From Rostrohypoxylon terebratum (taxonomy: Eukaryota; Ascomycota; Sordariomycetes; Xylariales; Hypoxylaceae): a DNA stretch of 64,000 nt. The notes under the pieces were generated by a model. It did no database searches and was not told where the DNA came from. It was given only the letters and a program-made list of their open reading frames with translations. Position numbers and translations under genes: made by a program. The stretch lies in the NCBI GenBank assembly GCA_022497145.1, contig MU385858.1, forward strand, positions 124,001-188,000. The letters are read 5' to 3'. Positions 1-12,200 of the stretch are shown piece after piece; position 1 is the first letter of the stretch, and every line of letters starts with the position of its first letter.

Positions 1-908
1 CTCGACGCACATATCTTCTTTTCATTTACGAATTTGTATATACTACCCCACCTACCTACTTGCAGGCCAGCAGCGGAGTTCGGCGGAGCGGATCTTTTGT
101 TTTCATCTATGCTTTTTTTTCCCCCTCTTGCCAGGATCCATGCTTCAATGACGAAAAGAGGCATGAGCAAGCGAGACATGCGTGCCCTTTTTTTTTTGTC
201 CTTTTCCCTCACAAGAGCATCATACTGGCGTTTCATGTCGGAAAGCTGTTATCGAGTGTTCTTGTAGATACTACATACATACCTTAATTACGCAGGCGGG
301 GACTGGAAAGAGAGATGAGTTTTGGGTCGTTGATGCTTTTTACGCTGACGTATGAGAGACTTACGGGGTACGCTGATGTTCGATGCTACGATGGAAGAGA
401 CGGATGGTGTCGTAGTGTGGTGTGTGGTGTCCGGGGGGTTGTGCAGTGCCGACCGGTATGGGCTAGAGGTAGATAGCTGTGTGTAGCTGTACAATACCCA
501 AATGCAGAATCACGTAAAAAATGCAAAAATAGAGCTTGTCCTCGAATCTCGGTGTCCTTTTGTTCGTGAAAATTAACATGCGATTTCGTCCAAATGATTG
601 ATTTACTTAAACGCAGTACATATGCGAGTCGATAGAATTGTTCCCATTAATTTTTGAGAATCAAATCACAGTAGGCTAGATCTCAGTCAACGAAGGAAGC
701 TCAAAAAAGAGCGCCAACAACGCCATTTTGTAACACAAGTGACGCGTTGGAGCGGGGTTCAACGCCGAACTGATAATATTGATAAAACTAAAGACAACGC
801 AAATACAATTAATTAAGTTCGATAATAGTGAGCAAGAAGAGAAAAAAACGGAGCGAATTTCAGAAAGTAATCTCTTTGTAAAAAAACACAGCACATCTCC
901 AGTCAACT
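1..908. other. 3' flank of the Ufo1-like gene, no gene recognised
   Basis: AT-rich spacer with poly-T tracts. The frames here are short (under 80 codons) and lack any recognisable domain. The segment next to position 908 is probably the 3' untranslated region of the minus-strand F-box gene. Nothing else can be supported. Confidence 0.6.
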
Positions 909-3900
909 TTAGACAGCCTTTCCTTTTCCCTTGCCAAGGCCACTTCCTCCGAGCGAAGGAAACTCGTCTTCCTGATCCATGAGAACAGCCATGCTCGATT
1001 TTCGGCTCTCTTCTTCTGCGAGACTGAGCTGTAGCGCGAACTCCAGGTCATCGTCTACGACCGCCTTAGAGCCGGTGGCTACAGGGCTTGGCGATTCGGC
1101 CGGCTTAACCATGGGGGCGTGGCTGAACGATCCTTTGCTTCTTTTATCCTTGATCACATACGGAGAATCGTACCCTCCGGACTCGCCTGCTCCCGGTGAT
1201 CCTCCCGTATCATTGACGCCTTCCATGAGGGATAGACGGATTGCAGCTTGGATCTGGCGTTCGTAGTCGCTTTCATCCGCTGACTCGTTTTGTGCACTTG
1301 AGCTTACGGCTAGAGGACTTGGACCAGTTACACTTGGATCGGGAGTGAGAGTACTACCAGAACTAGAGGTAGTATCCAAATCTGCAGCCGAGCCCGTATC
1401 GCTGGCACTAGCTCGGCGTTGTTCATCAATGAATGACTCCTGGGAAATCATCTCGGCGTAACGTATAGCTTCCTCTTCTGTCAATTCCCCCAGACCCACG
1501 CCGAAACGGGAACGAAGGCGAGCCTGTTCTCGTGCTCTATGTTCTTGTTCGGTACGTAGTTCTTCGGCTTCTGCGGCGATGTATCCTGCGACACCGCCGC
1601 CGTGACGACGACCAGTGACTCGGCCATGGATATCCGAGTGACGGTTCCGGCGTTTGCGGCCAGTCCCATGGTTTGAAGAACTATATGACCAATAACGCAC
1701 AAAAGTTCCAAATGACACGACTCCATGAAGTAGGCCCGGATCGGGATCTAGATAGATAGCCCCAGCAGCAGCAAAATTAACATTGCGTAACGCCGGATTG
1801 GCAGAGAGTAAGTGTCGGGGCATCCGACCAGGAGAACGTGAATTGATAGTCCGAATCGGGTCCAAGGTAGACGCAAGAGGATCCCAAGCTTGAACAAGCC
1901 CGTCACTCCCGCCATGAACAAGATACAGAGCCGAAAGTGCTAAGCATGTAATTTCAGGAGATTCCGTTTGAATAATTCTGACCGGGTGTATACCATCCCC
2001 AGAATGAGGCTCGCGCATATTCCATAGGACAACCTTTCCAGTGTTTGTGCCCATACTAAGGAATCTAGCTCGTCTACCGGGGATGTCTAGTGATTGCCTT
2101 GTTGGTGTTTCTGACCCGCCTGAAGCAATGTTCGTAGTGTTTTTTAGGGGATCTTCAAATGATGCAACTAAGGCAAGCTGCGAAGCATCTACAGCAGTCG
2201 CAGTTATTTGCGAGCTGCCCAATTCTTTCGAGTGAAAGACAGTTTCGCGCCAATCATCTAAGGCTGGTTTTGCGACGCTAGCGACACCCGGCAAAGATGG
2301 CTTGCTTGAAGCTGGCAAGACCTGCTTTAGTAACGGTGATTCAGATGAGCTCGGAGAAGACGATTTAGTGTTACTATCACCGAAAATAGACGGAGCAGGA
2401 GTATCGTCAACTGGGGTTTCTAGTTCAGGAGTGGCTAGAATACCGGGCCGAGTTCGGCTCATAGAACTTCGGGTGAACCGTTTAATGGCTGAAGTTTGGT
2501 CCTCTTGAAGTCCGCAATCAATAATGAAGACACTTTCGCCAGCACCAAGTTCGTCATCACTCGCAAAGTCCACCTCAAGCTTTCGACGCATATCCCAGCC
2601 GTAGCAGACCTTGCGGAAATGGGCAGGTTTGTAGCGGAGAAACTTTTCTATCTCACGAGCTTCGGCCGCCATCTGGTCTTTGGTCAAGCCCATGTCGTCT
2701 GAAGGAGATCGTGGGGAATAGGCGCCTCGCAGCGCGTTCTTTCCCGACTCATCTGGACGTGCCTGTCGTCGAGTCGCCTCTACCAAGTGCCAATTTGTTG
2801 AGCGACCCGTGTGCCATGCGAGCTTAAGACCGTCGTCGGTTTTCGTCTTACTGATAGGTGCAACCGGAGGCTGAGTTAGGTAGTACACTTCTCCCAATGC
2901 ATTCAAAGCGACTGCCCATACTCGATTGAGAGCTTTGCGCTTCTGACTGTAGCTATCGTCGATCTTGAGTGCTATGATAGGCACTCCCGGACTTAGCACC
3001 CAGCGAGCGCTTACCTCACCAGGAGCGTATCGTGGACCATTGGGATCATAACCAAGGGCAAACGCAGTCACGACACCCAACGAAGAACCGGCCATCATGC
3101 CAATCAGTGACTGTGTCAGGGAAGGAACAGACGATGACTTAGCAATCCAGACTGAGCAGACGCTCTGCAACAGCTCTGGGATCTTTGGAATATCGGGATA
3201 AGCCTCGACGAGTCCTGCATCCTTACCCAGATACTTACCCCTATATTCACCCGTCCCACGGTAGAAGGCACGACCGCCAGGAAAGCCTTCTCCACCAAGG
3301 AGGCCATACGGCTGACTAACATCCATTACATTAGGAACAACGGCGGGGCCATCACCAACCCCATAGGGTATAATATTTGGGGCTTCTTCCTCCAGTTGAC
3401 CAAAACCGAAGTGGTCGTCTATACCCCATTTCTCCACCTTGCCACTGGTAGGATCGCTGAGAGTAGCGACGCCCATGTCAGAAGCTCCGTGGATAAGCCT
3501 AGGTGGTTTCTTGCTGCTAGGCTTGAAAGTGGCGTGGATATGAGTTACCACCGACGGGAGCTTGGTATTATATGTTAATACAGCGCTTGCCTTCTTTCCA
3601 GACTGGCTCGTCCTGGAGGAAGAACCTATACCCCCTGAACTTGTTCCAGGCTTGCCTCTGACAAGACTACGGAGAAGTTGGGTCCTTCGAAGGTATTCGC
3701 TACGCCAAGAGGAATGGAGAGCAAGGCGTGTAAAATAGCGAATCTTGGATCGTACAACATCTGGATCCTCTTCGCCCCATATTCCATTCTTATGTTTGCC
3801 AGATGTGGCTAATGCGTCCTGTCCGGGGAAGAATCGCTGAAAGGCCATGCGCCATGCATGAGGGGTCGTGATCAAAGCATAAAATCGCTTCGACACCAAG

Positions 3901-4417
3901 GAAACGGCCGCATGCGAATCTGGGTGCAAGTGGGATAGAATGTGCGTCAAGATCTCTGTGATATAGTTAGATTTTGCTTCTGAGAGAGCTACATCTCGAA
4001 GGATATACCATTTGGCATGTCAGATAGCTGAACTCCATCGGAACGCGTGTCAGCGCGTTTAATAACCTTGAAGCCCAGAGCCTGTCGAGGCGCTGCCGGT
4101 GTCAATGCATTTTCGTATTCGGATATACGCTGCCCTAAAGTCATGGGTTTTGTCGCATTTGGCTTCTCATGCGCAATGTTCAATCGGCGCAGTCTTTCTT
4201 GGAGAGAGCCTGGATTGACGCCCTCTTCGCCATCGCCGACGACGTTACCCCCTCGCTCTGAGCGCGGAGACATGCCGTCGGATAGCTGGGGTAGCAGAGA
4301 ACGGCGGACTGAGCCACTAGAACCATGGTGCTGAAGGCCATGTTGAAGGGACTGGTATGATTGAGGGGCGCTGTCTGGTAGGATATGTTTTGAGACCTCA
4401 GAAAGCTCTTGTTGCAT
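909..4417 (-). CDS. ufo1: Ufo1-like F-box/WD40 protein with ubiquitin-interacting motifs
   Basis: Two exons: 4417-4009 and 3955-909, with a 53-nt intron (4008-3956; donor GTATAT, branch-like CTAAC, acceptor CACAG). Joined they encode 1151 aa. The splice falls inside the F-box and restores it: MPNEILTHILSHL at about residues 134-146, followed by the VSKRFYALI core. The middle carries WD40-like strands (GKVVLWNM, GLVQAWDP). The C-terminus has two clear ubiquitin-interacting motifs, about 1034-1049 (IQAAIRLSLMEG) and 1104-1123 (LEFALQLSLAEEE), and a weaker third near 963-980. Known of the family: F-box proteins bind Skp1 in SCF ubiquitin ligases, and yeast Ufo1 combines F-box, WD40 and UIMs to send nuclear substrates such as Ho to the proteasome. 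I infer the same role here. The protein is longer than yeast Ufo1, with a 130-residue N-terminal extension. Another F-box/WD40 family cannot be fully excluded. Confidence 0.85.
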
Positions 4418-6496
4418 AAAGTAGTGTGGGTGAAACGAGGGGAAAATACGCTTTTGACTGTGCGATAAACGATGGCACAGTCAAATAATCAATGAAGATT
4501 AATAATTTGGAAAATTTGGATAGGAAGAGAGAGCGGGTCACGTTATTTGGCGATGCTTTGTTTCAGTAGTGGTTGAGAGATTGAGGAGAAAAAAGTGAAG
4601 TTGACGATTACTCGCGTCGCTGCTAGTAATCTCGCAATCTCGCAATCTCCCTACCACAGTAGAAGTTACCTAGGTACTTACTAATAAGGTCGTAACTGCT
4701 AAGCTTACTGTAGTCTGGACTTTGTAGTACCGTAGAGGTCCGTAGTACGGCAGCTAGCCCCGATAATTTACCGGTCAATCAACGCCAGCTATCATCTAGG
4801 GCTACCTTAGGACCTAGTAAGTCCTATGTACCTACCTAGGTAAACTTGGTAAAGGCCGCTAACCTTGGAAGTTAGGACGGGCTGGACGGAGCAATCGCGA
4901 TCCAACATTGGGAGATTTAATGCTATTAAAATAGTCATAGGAATACGTCATTCCTAGCGAAGAAAAATAGGTACTTACAATTACAAATCAAATATGTCTC
5001 TGTTTACAAACCGAAGGAACTAGCGTTTTTCTAGTACTTTAGATAGAGACTGCGACAAGAAAAAAAAACAAAAAAAAACAGGGCAGTCAAATTATGCGAT
5101 AGATGATACAAGACATACATAGTACATCCATGATACTGGATTGATCCACGTTCTAAAAAGTCTCTCAACCCGGCAGCAACTTCCCACTCTCAAGAGTCGA
5201 GAGTCGAGACCCAATCCCTCGTGCATGTGTATCTTGAACCAGGTAGAACCTGACTAGAGAGGTTTCCAAGATTGTCTAGAAAGCTATGTCCTAGTCGCAA
5301 GGCTAACTAAGGCGAAGACTGTCGTGCGAGACTATCCCGACTACTTTAAATGTCTATTACAACAGCAACGGATGACAATGAGGTGTGCGACAGTTCTTGT
5401 ATTACATGCCCTGATGTCTTGAGAAGGCTGGTGGTTGAGAGGGTTAAGATGGTAGAAGAAAACCTAGAGGGTGCTACATTATAATTCGGTCCGAAGGCCT
5501 TCGACATGTCTACAGCCAGTGGAAGGACCACCATAACATGACATTGTATGTCCATAGGTAACATAGAAAATACATGATTGGGTGTAAATTATGAATTAAT
5601 ACAATAATATAGAAGTGTAGGAATGAATAGATATCGTAAGCATTCCATCGATAGCCAAGGCGCCCGACGTGAACACAAGTCAACATCCATATTGAAGGAT
5701 CTCACCCGCTAGGCCCCCCCAGTGTCTCAGAATAAATTACCACTAGCCAGCCTACCCTGAGACAAGATTATGCGGACACCCTCTCTTCAACTTGGTCGTA
5801 CAAGAGAACACTTTTTTTTTTTTTTAATTTTTGTCTTTTTTTCGTCTATTCATGGTATATATCACAACCATTAAAAACATAATGGGCTCTAGAGGACCGC
5901 TGCGGTTTGACACGACTATCTCTTTCTTAACGTTGTTTCTTCTCTCTCAATTCGACAACAAGACTTCCGAACCAGACGTGAATATTCGGGACAGGCGTGA
6001 CGGTCATAAATGTACAAGTATCCATGGATCCGCGGTCAGTCATCTTTCCCCGCCGGGTCCTCTAGAGTCCATTTTTCGACACATCCCGATTTCCTCCCTT
6101 CAGCCGCTACTCCAACCCGGCACACGCAAGAACACCTGTGCCTCCTCTCCAAGTTTCCTCATCCCCTTATGTCTCAAAGGTAAACGCAAACGCATTAGAT
6201 TAAAGTACCTGGTCATCAGATCCGGGCCAGCAAAAAAGGTGGGCTTAAATCTTTGTAAGATGCCGAGGATTCGTAACTATTTTTTCCGGTGGTAAGACTC
6301 AAATATCCCATTGACAAAACCAACCGTCTTAGAATGTAAATCACAAGAATACCCGAGTGAATGCTCACAAAGGGTCGCAATTCCTTAGGCAGGCCGCCCA
6401 CAATGGCTTCTGTTTAAAACAGGCAACGCCTTCTGGATGGGTATCGAACTATAACTAAAATGAAACGGGTGTGACGTGCAGGTCGTATACGTTCGC
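4418..6496. other. spacer between the F-box gene and the Msb2-like gene
   Basis: About 2.1 kb. It should hold the promoter of the F-box gene (near 4420-4700, on the minus strand) and the 3' untranslated region of the mucin gene (below 6497). CCTAGG words lie at 4669 and 4835, and a 14-nt T run at 5812-5825. A 154-codon open frame on the plus strand (5831-6295) has no recognisable domain, is rich in rare-looking codons and runs antisense to the presumed mucin 3' end, so I do not call it a gene. Confidence 0.55.
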
Positions 6497-9220
6497 TCAG
6501 TTCCAGCCAAGAGAGTTCTCAGCTGCGACTGGCGCCGAAATGTTGGCGGTACGTGCCGAGCTGTTCATTCCACTCCTCCCACTTCCCTGACTATCGCGAG
6601 TGTTTCCTACAACTCCACCGTAACCAGGGTTGCTCGTAAAGTCCCGGCTTAGCAACGCACCACCCATCAGAGCCGGGCTTCCGGCTTGGCGCATCTCAGC
6701 AGGCGAGTTGATGGAGCTGCTCCTCTGGTGCCTCTGCTTCTTGCGCTTGTAGCGGCGGGCAATGATGAACATCGCCGCGCCGTAAGCACCAGCAACACTA
6801 GCAGCACCCACAGCAATGCCAGCTGTCACACCCTGTTGCGCACTAGTTGTCTGCTCACCCGGACCCTTCGTGTCGAATGGGTCGTTGTTGGAGGAACCAG
6901 TGTCGGCTGGGTCTGATCCGCTGCCACCAGTTGAGCCGGTAGAACCATCCAATGTGGAGCCAGGCATAATACCAATGGCGGGGTTAATTTGACTGGTCAA
7001 GTTGCGGACCAATGAATTGGGGTTGTTGTAAAGAGCAGTCGTAGGGTAACCGATATCTTGGCTGAGCTTGGAAACTCCATCTGTGGGATACCAGACCATA
7101 GCTTGAGAGGTAATATAACCCAAGCGGGAGATAGTATCGTAAGGCCTAATGCTGTACATAACAACCCTGCTGGTTTCGTAGCCACCACCCCACGCAAGAC
7201 CCTGAGGGAGGAGATCGAACATCTGGGAAGCAGCCAGGGGCTCGTCCACAAGATGCTGGTAGTTCTCACCAAAGAGGAACGAGATCTGGATAAGCGTCGT
7301 ATCCTTAGGCTGGTCTGGAGGAGCCGTCCATGGGGTAATCGCTTTTGGCAGGCTCGTCGGAATTCCCGTTGCCGTAGATTGTCCGCCAGTACTGTAGGTG
7401 CTTGTGGAGGGCTGGACAATGATCGTAGTCGGGAGCCAAGACTGAGAGTTTGTAATCGTACCAATTACAGGAATGCTCGTGAATACTGGTACTGACGTTG
7501 ACGAAGACGAGGTCGTAGTCGGGGTGCTCGTGGAGTAGATGGTAGACGAAGTAGTGCTCGTGGGTTGAACAGTCGTGCGCTCAGGGGTAGAGGTCGTCAA
7601 GGGAGTGGTTGTGTTAAGAGGGACCGTGACAACGCTTGACTGGGAAGTAGGAACCTCTGTTGACGACGAGACGGTAGTGTTAAGCGATACTGTTGGCGAA
7701 GAGATCGGGGTGCTGGTAATAATCTCAACCGTCGACGATGACAATGTAGTGTTGCTGATTACAGTAGGGATGATCGTAGGAGTCGACAAAGGCAAGCTAA
7801 GACTGAGAGATTCCGTAGGCACAGTCGAATCCGTAGTATTAACAATTGATGTCGGGATAATCACTAGCGAAGATGAACCAGTACCAAGTAGAGGTGGCAG
7901 CGACAAGATAGGCGTTACAGAGCTCGAGGTGAACGACGACGAAGCTGTGGGAGCAGTGCCAGGGAATGTGCTAGTCGGGAAAAGACTCAAGCTGGTGGGC
8001 AACAGAGATAGAGACAGAGACGGCAATAAGCCACCATCAGAGCTCGATGTGAGCGACGACGACAACGAAGCTGTGGGAGCTGTGCCGGGAAACGTGCTGG
8101 TTGGGAAAAGACTCAAGCTTGTGGGTAGCAACGATAGAGACAGAGACGGCAACAAGCCACTATCGGAGCTCGAGGCGAAAGACGATGAAGCTGTAGGAGC
8201 AGTGCCAGGGAATGTGCTAGTCGGGAAAAGACTCAAGCTGGTAGGCAACAAAGATAGAGACAGGGACGGCAGTAAGCCGCCGTCAGAGCTCGTGCTTGTT
8301 CCACTTGAAATATCGGTGCCTAATTCCGTGCTTGATTCCGTTACATTGGTAGAGCCTGAAGCCAAAACTGAGGACGAGGCCGATGGAAGGACAGCGCTCG
8401 TAACATCTCCCACTGCACTCGTAACTCCACCAACTAGACTGGTCACACCACCGAGTAATCCACCGCTTGAGCTGGTCGAGCTCTGGGTCACGACACCCGT
8501 GGGGGCGATAAGAATACCTGAAGAAGAGGAGGGTATCGTCGAGGTAGGTACGGCCGTAAAGTCGCTTGCGCTTTCCGTAGCAGTGCTGTTTGTAACCTCA
8601 CCCGTTGTGGAAACCTCAGCACTAGTGTCCGTAGCAGTTCCAGTCGCAGAAGCAGTGCTATTGGTTAAAACGGATGTCGAGTCTGCAACCGAGCTAGGCA
8701 ATAGCGAAGGAATATCCAAGCTGAGCGTTGGCAAGGAGATCAGCGGAGGCACTCCTCCTGTAGACCCAACGCTACCAGAAGAGGCAGAGTCGAAACTGGA
8801 GCTGGAGCTGGAGCCGGAGCCGAAGCTAGAGCTAGAAGATCCAAACAAACCAGACAAGCCAGAGGTCGTCGATGCCACTTGAGACTCAGATTCGAATCCG
8901 CTGGTCGAGGATGCGCCGGTCGAGGAACTTGCGCTGGTAGTGTCCGACGAAGCAGTCGTTGTCGTCGATTCGCTGGGATCGATCCCGGAAAGAAGGCTCG
9001 ATAAAAGATCGGATATCGTGTCCTTCTTGGTCTCGGAGTGGGTTGAAGATTCCGACGCATCGCTTTGCGTGCTCCGCGATGCCGAACTCGTAATCGTGTG
9101 ATTAGTATACTGCCTCTTTACATGTCGGGGGAAATAGATCTTCGGTCTATTCTCAGGCTCCGCGGTAGCCAACGATGTGGCGGCCACTAGGGCTGCGACG
9201 AACAATGAACCAGAATGCAT
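6497..9220 (-). CDS. msb2: Msb2-like signalling mucin
   Basis: Uninterrupted 907-aa frame. Residues 1-20 form a signal peptide (cleavage likely after SLATA), followed by a possible Kex2 site (VKRQ, about 34-37). Residues 40-630 are a Ser/Thr-rich, mucin-like region including three tandem units of about 40 aa. Residues 641-754 match the conserved Msb2/Hkr1 extracellular domain: LIQISFLFGENY, then LLPQGLAWG, IRPYDT, LGYIT, ALYNNP and INPAIGIMPG. One membrane helix follows (about 797-820), then a basic stop-transfer (RRYKRKK) and an 87-residue tail ending in NSLGWN, an ending I recall from fungal Msb2 proteins. Known role: Msb2 is a plasma-membrane sensor upstream of Cdc42 and the filamentous-growth MAPK pathway; in plant pathogens it helps surface sensing and appressorium formation. 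The start was chosen because the signal peptide begins there and no longer frame exists. Confidence 0.88.
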   Translation of the reverse strand: MHSGSLFVAALVAATSLATAEPENRPKIYFPRHVKRQYTNHTITSSASRSTQSDASESSTHSETKKDTISDLLSSLLSGIDPSESTTTTASSDTTSASSSTGASSTSGFESESQVASTTSGLSGLFGSSSSSFGSGSSSSSSFDSASSGSVGSTGGVPPLISLPTLSLDIPSLLPSSVADSTSVLTNSTASATGTATDTSAEVSTTGEVTNSTATESASDFTAVPTSTIPSSSSGILIAPTGVVTQSSTSSSGGLLGGVTSLVGGVTSAVGDVTSAVLPSASSSVLASGSTNVTESSTELGTDISSGTSTSSDGGLLPSLSLSLLPTSLSLFPTSTFPGTAPTASSSFASSSDSGLLPSLSLSLLPTSLSLFPTSTFPGTAPTASLSSSLTSSSDGGLLPSLSLSLLPTSLSLFPTSTFPGTAPTASSSFTSSSVTPILSLPPLLGTGSSSLVIIPTSIVNTTDSTVPTESLSLSLPLSTPTIIPTVISNTTLSSSTVEIITSTPISSPTVSLNTTVSSSTEVPTSQSSVVTVPLNTTTPLTTSTPERTTVQPTSTTSSTIYSTSTPTTTSSSSTSVPVFTSIPVIGTITNSQSWLPTTIIVQPSTSTYSTGGQSTATGIPTSLPKAITPWTAPPDQPKDTTLIQISFLFGENYQHLVDEPLAASQMFDLLPQGLAWGGGYETSRVVMYSIRPYDTISRLGYITSQAMVWYPTDGVSKLSQDIGYPTTALYNNPNSLVRNLTSQINPAIGIMPGSTLDGSTGSTGGSGSDPADTGSSNNDPFDTKGPGEQTTSAQQGVTAGIAVGAASVAGAYGAAMFIIARRYKRKKQRHQRSSSINSPAEMRQAGSPALMGGALLSRDFTSNPGYGGVVGNTRDSQGSGRSGMNSSARTANISAPVAAENSLGWN
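7920..8285 (-). repeat. three in-frame tandem repeats in the mucin region of the Msb2-like gene
   Basis: Three consecutive units of 120, 126 and 120 nt (about 7920-8039, 8040-8165, 8166-8285) encode near-identical blocks of 40-42 residues carrying LLPSLSLSLLPTSLSLFP and then TFPGTAPTAS. Unit lengths stay divisible by three, so the frame is kept. Copy number is probably variable between strains, as is usual for mucin repeats (inference). Confidence 0.9.
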
Positions 9221-12200
9221 TGTGACTCCAATTAAATCTCAATTCGTATCAGATAAATCAATCGCTAGATGGCTGTTGAGACGGGTAGATTCGAGTATCG
9301 ACTGCAGCGTAAAATCGTGGCTAATGGGCGAGGTTAATCTCACCATCGGGCGAGGAGACTCTGACCTGGCCACTTACTGTGTCAGGGTAATTTAGAACGA
9401 ATGTACTTGACAATGTATGTCAACGAGTGGATGCTAGAAAAGAAAAAAAAACTAGGTCAGCAACTTCTTCGAATAACGTCTGCGGTGGCATCAACAACGC
9501 ATTAGCGATCCACGGTAGATCTTCAAGTTGCCTGAAGAAACTCCGCCCCATCGCTCCACGTCTCTTGATTTAGGCGACCAGGTTTTTTTTTAATTGTATT
9601 CGGATTTCTGCCGGCGTCTAATCCAAACTCTTGTGGACTCACCTTGTTTAACAAGCAAAATATGTTGGTTATGTGATGATAATCTTTTCAAAAGAGTGGC
9701 GCGACGAACAAATCGTCAGCTTAAAGCAATAATAATATAACGTTTATATTGTATGGCGTTCACGACGTATCGCACGGGCGATTCTCTAGCGATGCATTGG
9801 TCTCGACACGCTCTAAACCGTCGACTAAGGAACAGTCGTCAATTTTAGGAGGGTCAAGACTCCAGAGTGAATGGTTGGCCGGCGCGCCGAGGGGGGGAAA
9901 TATTGTCGTCGAAAGGTGAGCCTTACGAGGTCGGCGAAGAGGAAAAGAGAGCGAAGGACGGGAAGAGGGATGGGAGGGTAAGGCGGAGGGCAAAAGGCAG
10001 ATCGAAGGGGTAAAATGAGAAACAGCGAGAGGAAACGTGAGAGGGAAAGTGTGGAAGAGAGAGTCGGGACCCAGGATGCCAAGGCACTAAAACCCAGGGG
10101 TGCCTTCGTTATTGATCAGTCTGTTCATTGATCAGGGGAGACGAACAAGGGGTTTAGGGAAGGGGGTGGGGTGGCATGGCTAATTACGCGAGACTATAAT
10201 CAAAGTAGACTAGCTCGAGTGGAGACCAATATCGCGCCCTCTTATTTAGGAAATAGTGCCAGGGCCGACATTTTTTTCAAAACGGCTTAAACACCTAACC
10301 TGCTAGCTCAGGGCGCTAATAATTCGTGTGTAGGCCCCGTTAGTCCCATTAGTTAGGCTGTAGCTGCATCAAACGCATTGTCGCAATGGTGCTGTGATGC
10401 TATGATCTCATTTTTTTCTTTTCACTCTCTGGCATGAAAGGGAAGAATAATGAAAAAAATGAGGTTAGAAAAGGGACTCATGAATGGAATGTTCAAAAGA
10501 TAATTGTTAAATTTATTTTAACGCACAAACAACTTTGTATCTTACTCATTTGATCATTTTCAAGGTTCCCCCTTTTCAAGTACTACTACTACTATTATTA
10601 TTTTTACTTTCTTTTCTTCAGGATTTGTCCCATCTTTTTAGTGTTGTGTTGTGCGACTGATACGATGGCGATGCTATGTACTGCTGTATTGTTCTCGCTA
10701 TCCAACTCCCGGCTTCCAAATATGGTTTAGTCGCTAGTAACGCCAGATACAATAGTGAATGCAATAATAATATAGAGACTACGACGCCTGTACCAACTTG
10801 CAGACGGACGGGTTGGATGAAGTGCAGATAAAGTGCAACTCGCTGCAAGTGCGCTACGACACCTACTTTAGAGGTTCCCGTGCTGGCTGCAGCACAAATG
10901 CAAGTTGATGGTAGTTCCAACCTTGATACTGGCGTGATTGATGAACAGGATGTGGAGGGGTCGCTAGGACCTCACAACGGGCAGGACGGGACGCCTATGA
11001 TGAAGTACCCCAGGTCCCATCTAAAGATACTTGGAAAGTGGCGCTATCGGACCGCAGAGTGGGAAGTGTCCAGTGCAAGGACAACAAAGTCAACCGAGAT
11101 ATCGACGCGCAATAAGATCAGGTTCTTGATGGCGCTCAACCCCGGTATATTAACGACAAGTTCATTGGTTCGGTTGACCTAGAAATAGCGGCCCAGCTTC
11201 CATCCAATTGGCTCTCGACGATGCTGCGCCCTACTGCTACCTCGAGCCAATTTGCTAATTTCCTTGAACATTGCGGGCTGGCGCTGGACTCATGCACCAT
11301 TCTGACCATTGTATGTACCATCCATTGTACCAGTTTGGTGGAGATCCAGTTTCTTCATTGCCTGTTCAGCAGATGTGTTCAGCGGGTGTTTCGCATTTCC
11401 AAATTCAAATCTCCACGTTCTCAATCGGAGCGAAGCAAGCGGCGCCGGAAAGCTTGGCCGATTGAGATCTACCTGTCCGGCGCATATTTTGGATGCAGCT
11501 GGTTTCGAAACGGGATGAGAAGAAGAATCATACTCCGCCAAACTGGGAGGATTTGTTGTTGTAGTAAGTCGGCGAATGGACCGTTTCATCGGGTCGAAAC
11601 AATAATAGTACGTACTAGGCTGCTGTACATATTATGTAGGTATTAAAGAGATTGAAGAGATTCCAGTAAAGAGTCATAGTCATCCATATCTCAGGTCTAG
11701 GTCTACCGTTAATAGCTAACCTGACTTATCTGACTTATTATGGCGCATTCCTATTGTCGCTTCCCTGTGACAGACATCCATTGGTGCTACCAACCCTAAT
11801 AGCATCTAGATTCTACTAGGTACCTAGGCAGCTAGGTAGGGCCTAGGCATCCAGAAAGTCAATTGAATCCGCTAGTTTGGTAAATACCTGCGGGCCGTTA
11901 AACTTTCAATTGAGTTCGGATTGGATTGAGTTTAGGTGATCCAAGTCTCAACCATAAATTGTAAAGCATATCTCGTGAAATGAAGAATTAATAACATTGA
12001 GCTGAACGGCGCGACACCGGATTATTGGTTTTTAGGGCTGTCTCTGGCCTATCAAAAGCAAAAGGTCAACCCTTCTGGAAAGTCAATTGTTTCGGGAGGG
12101 GACGCACACGCGGCATTTCTCTAATAGACTCTTTCACTTCTACCGCTTCATCCTAGCATCCTAGCATCTGTTACTACTATGTAGTAGTAACACCCTCTCA

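Noticed and set aside
5831..6295. 154-codon plus-strand frame
   Set aside because: No domain or homologue recalled, and it overlaps the presumed 3' untranslated region of the mucin gene on the other strand.
7575..8882. 435-codon open frame on the plus strand
   Set aside because: It lies exactly antisense to the Ser/Thr-rich repeats of the Msb2-like gene. The repeats and codon bias keep stops out; the translation is low-complexity Val/Asp/Glu and has no domain.
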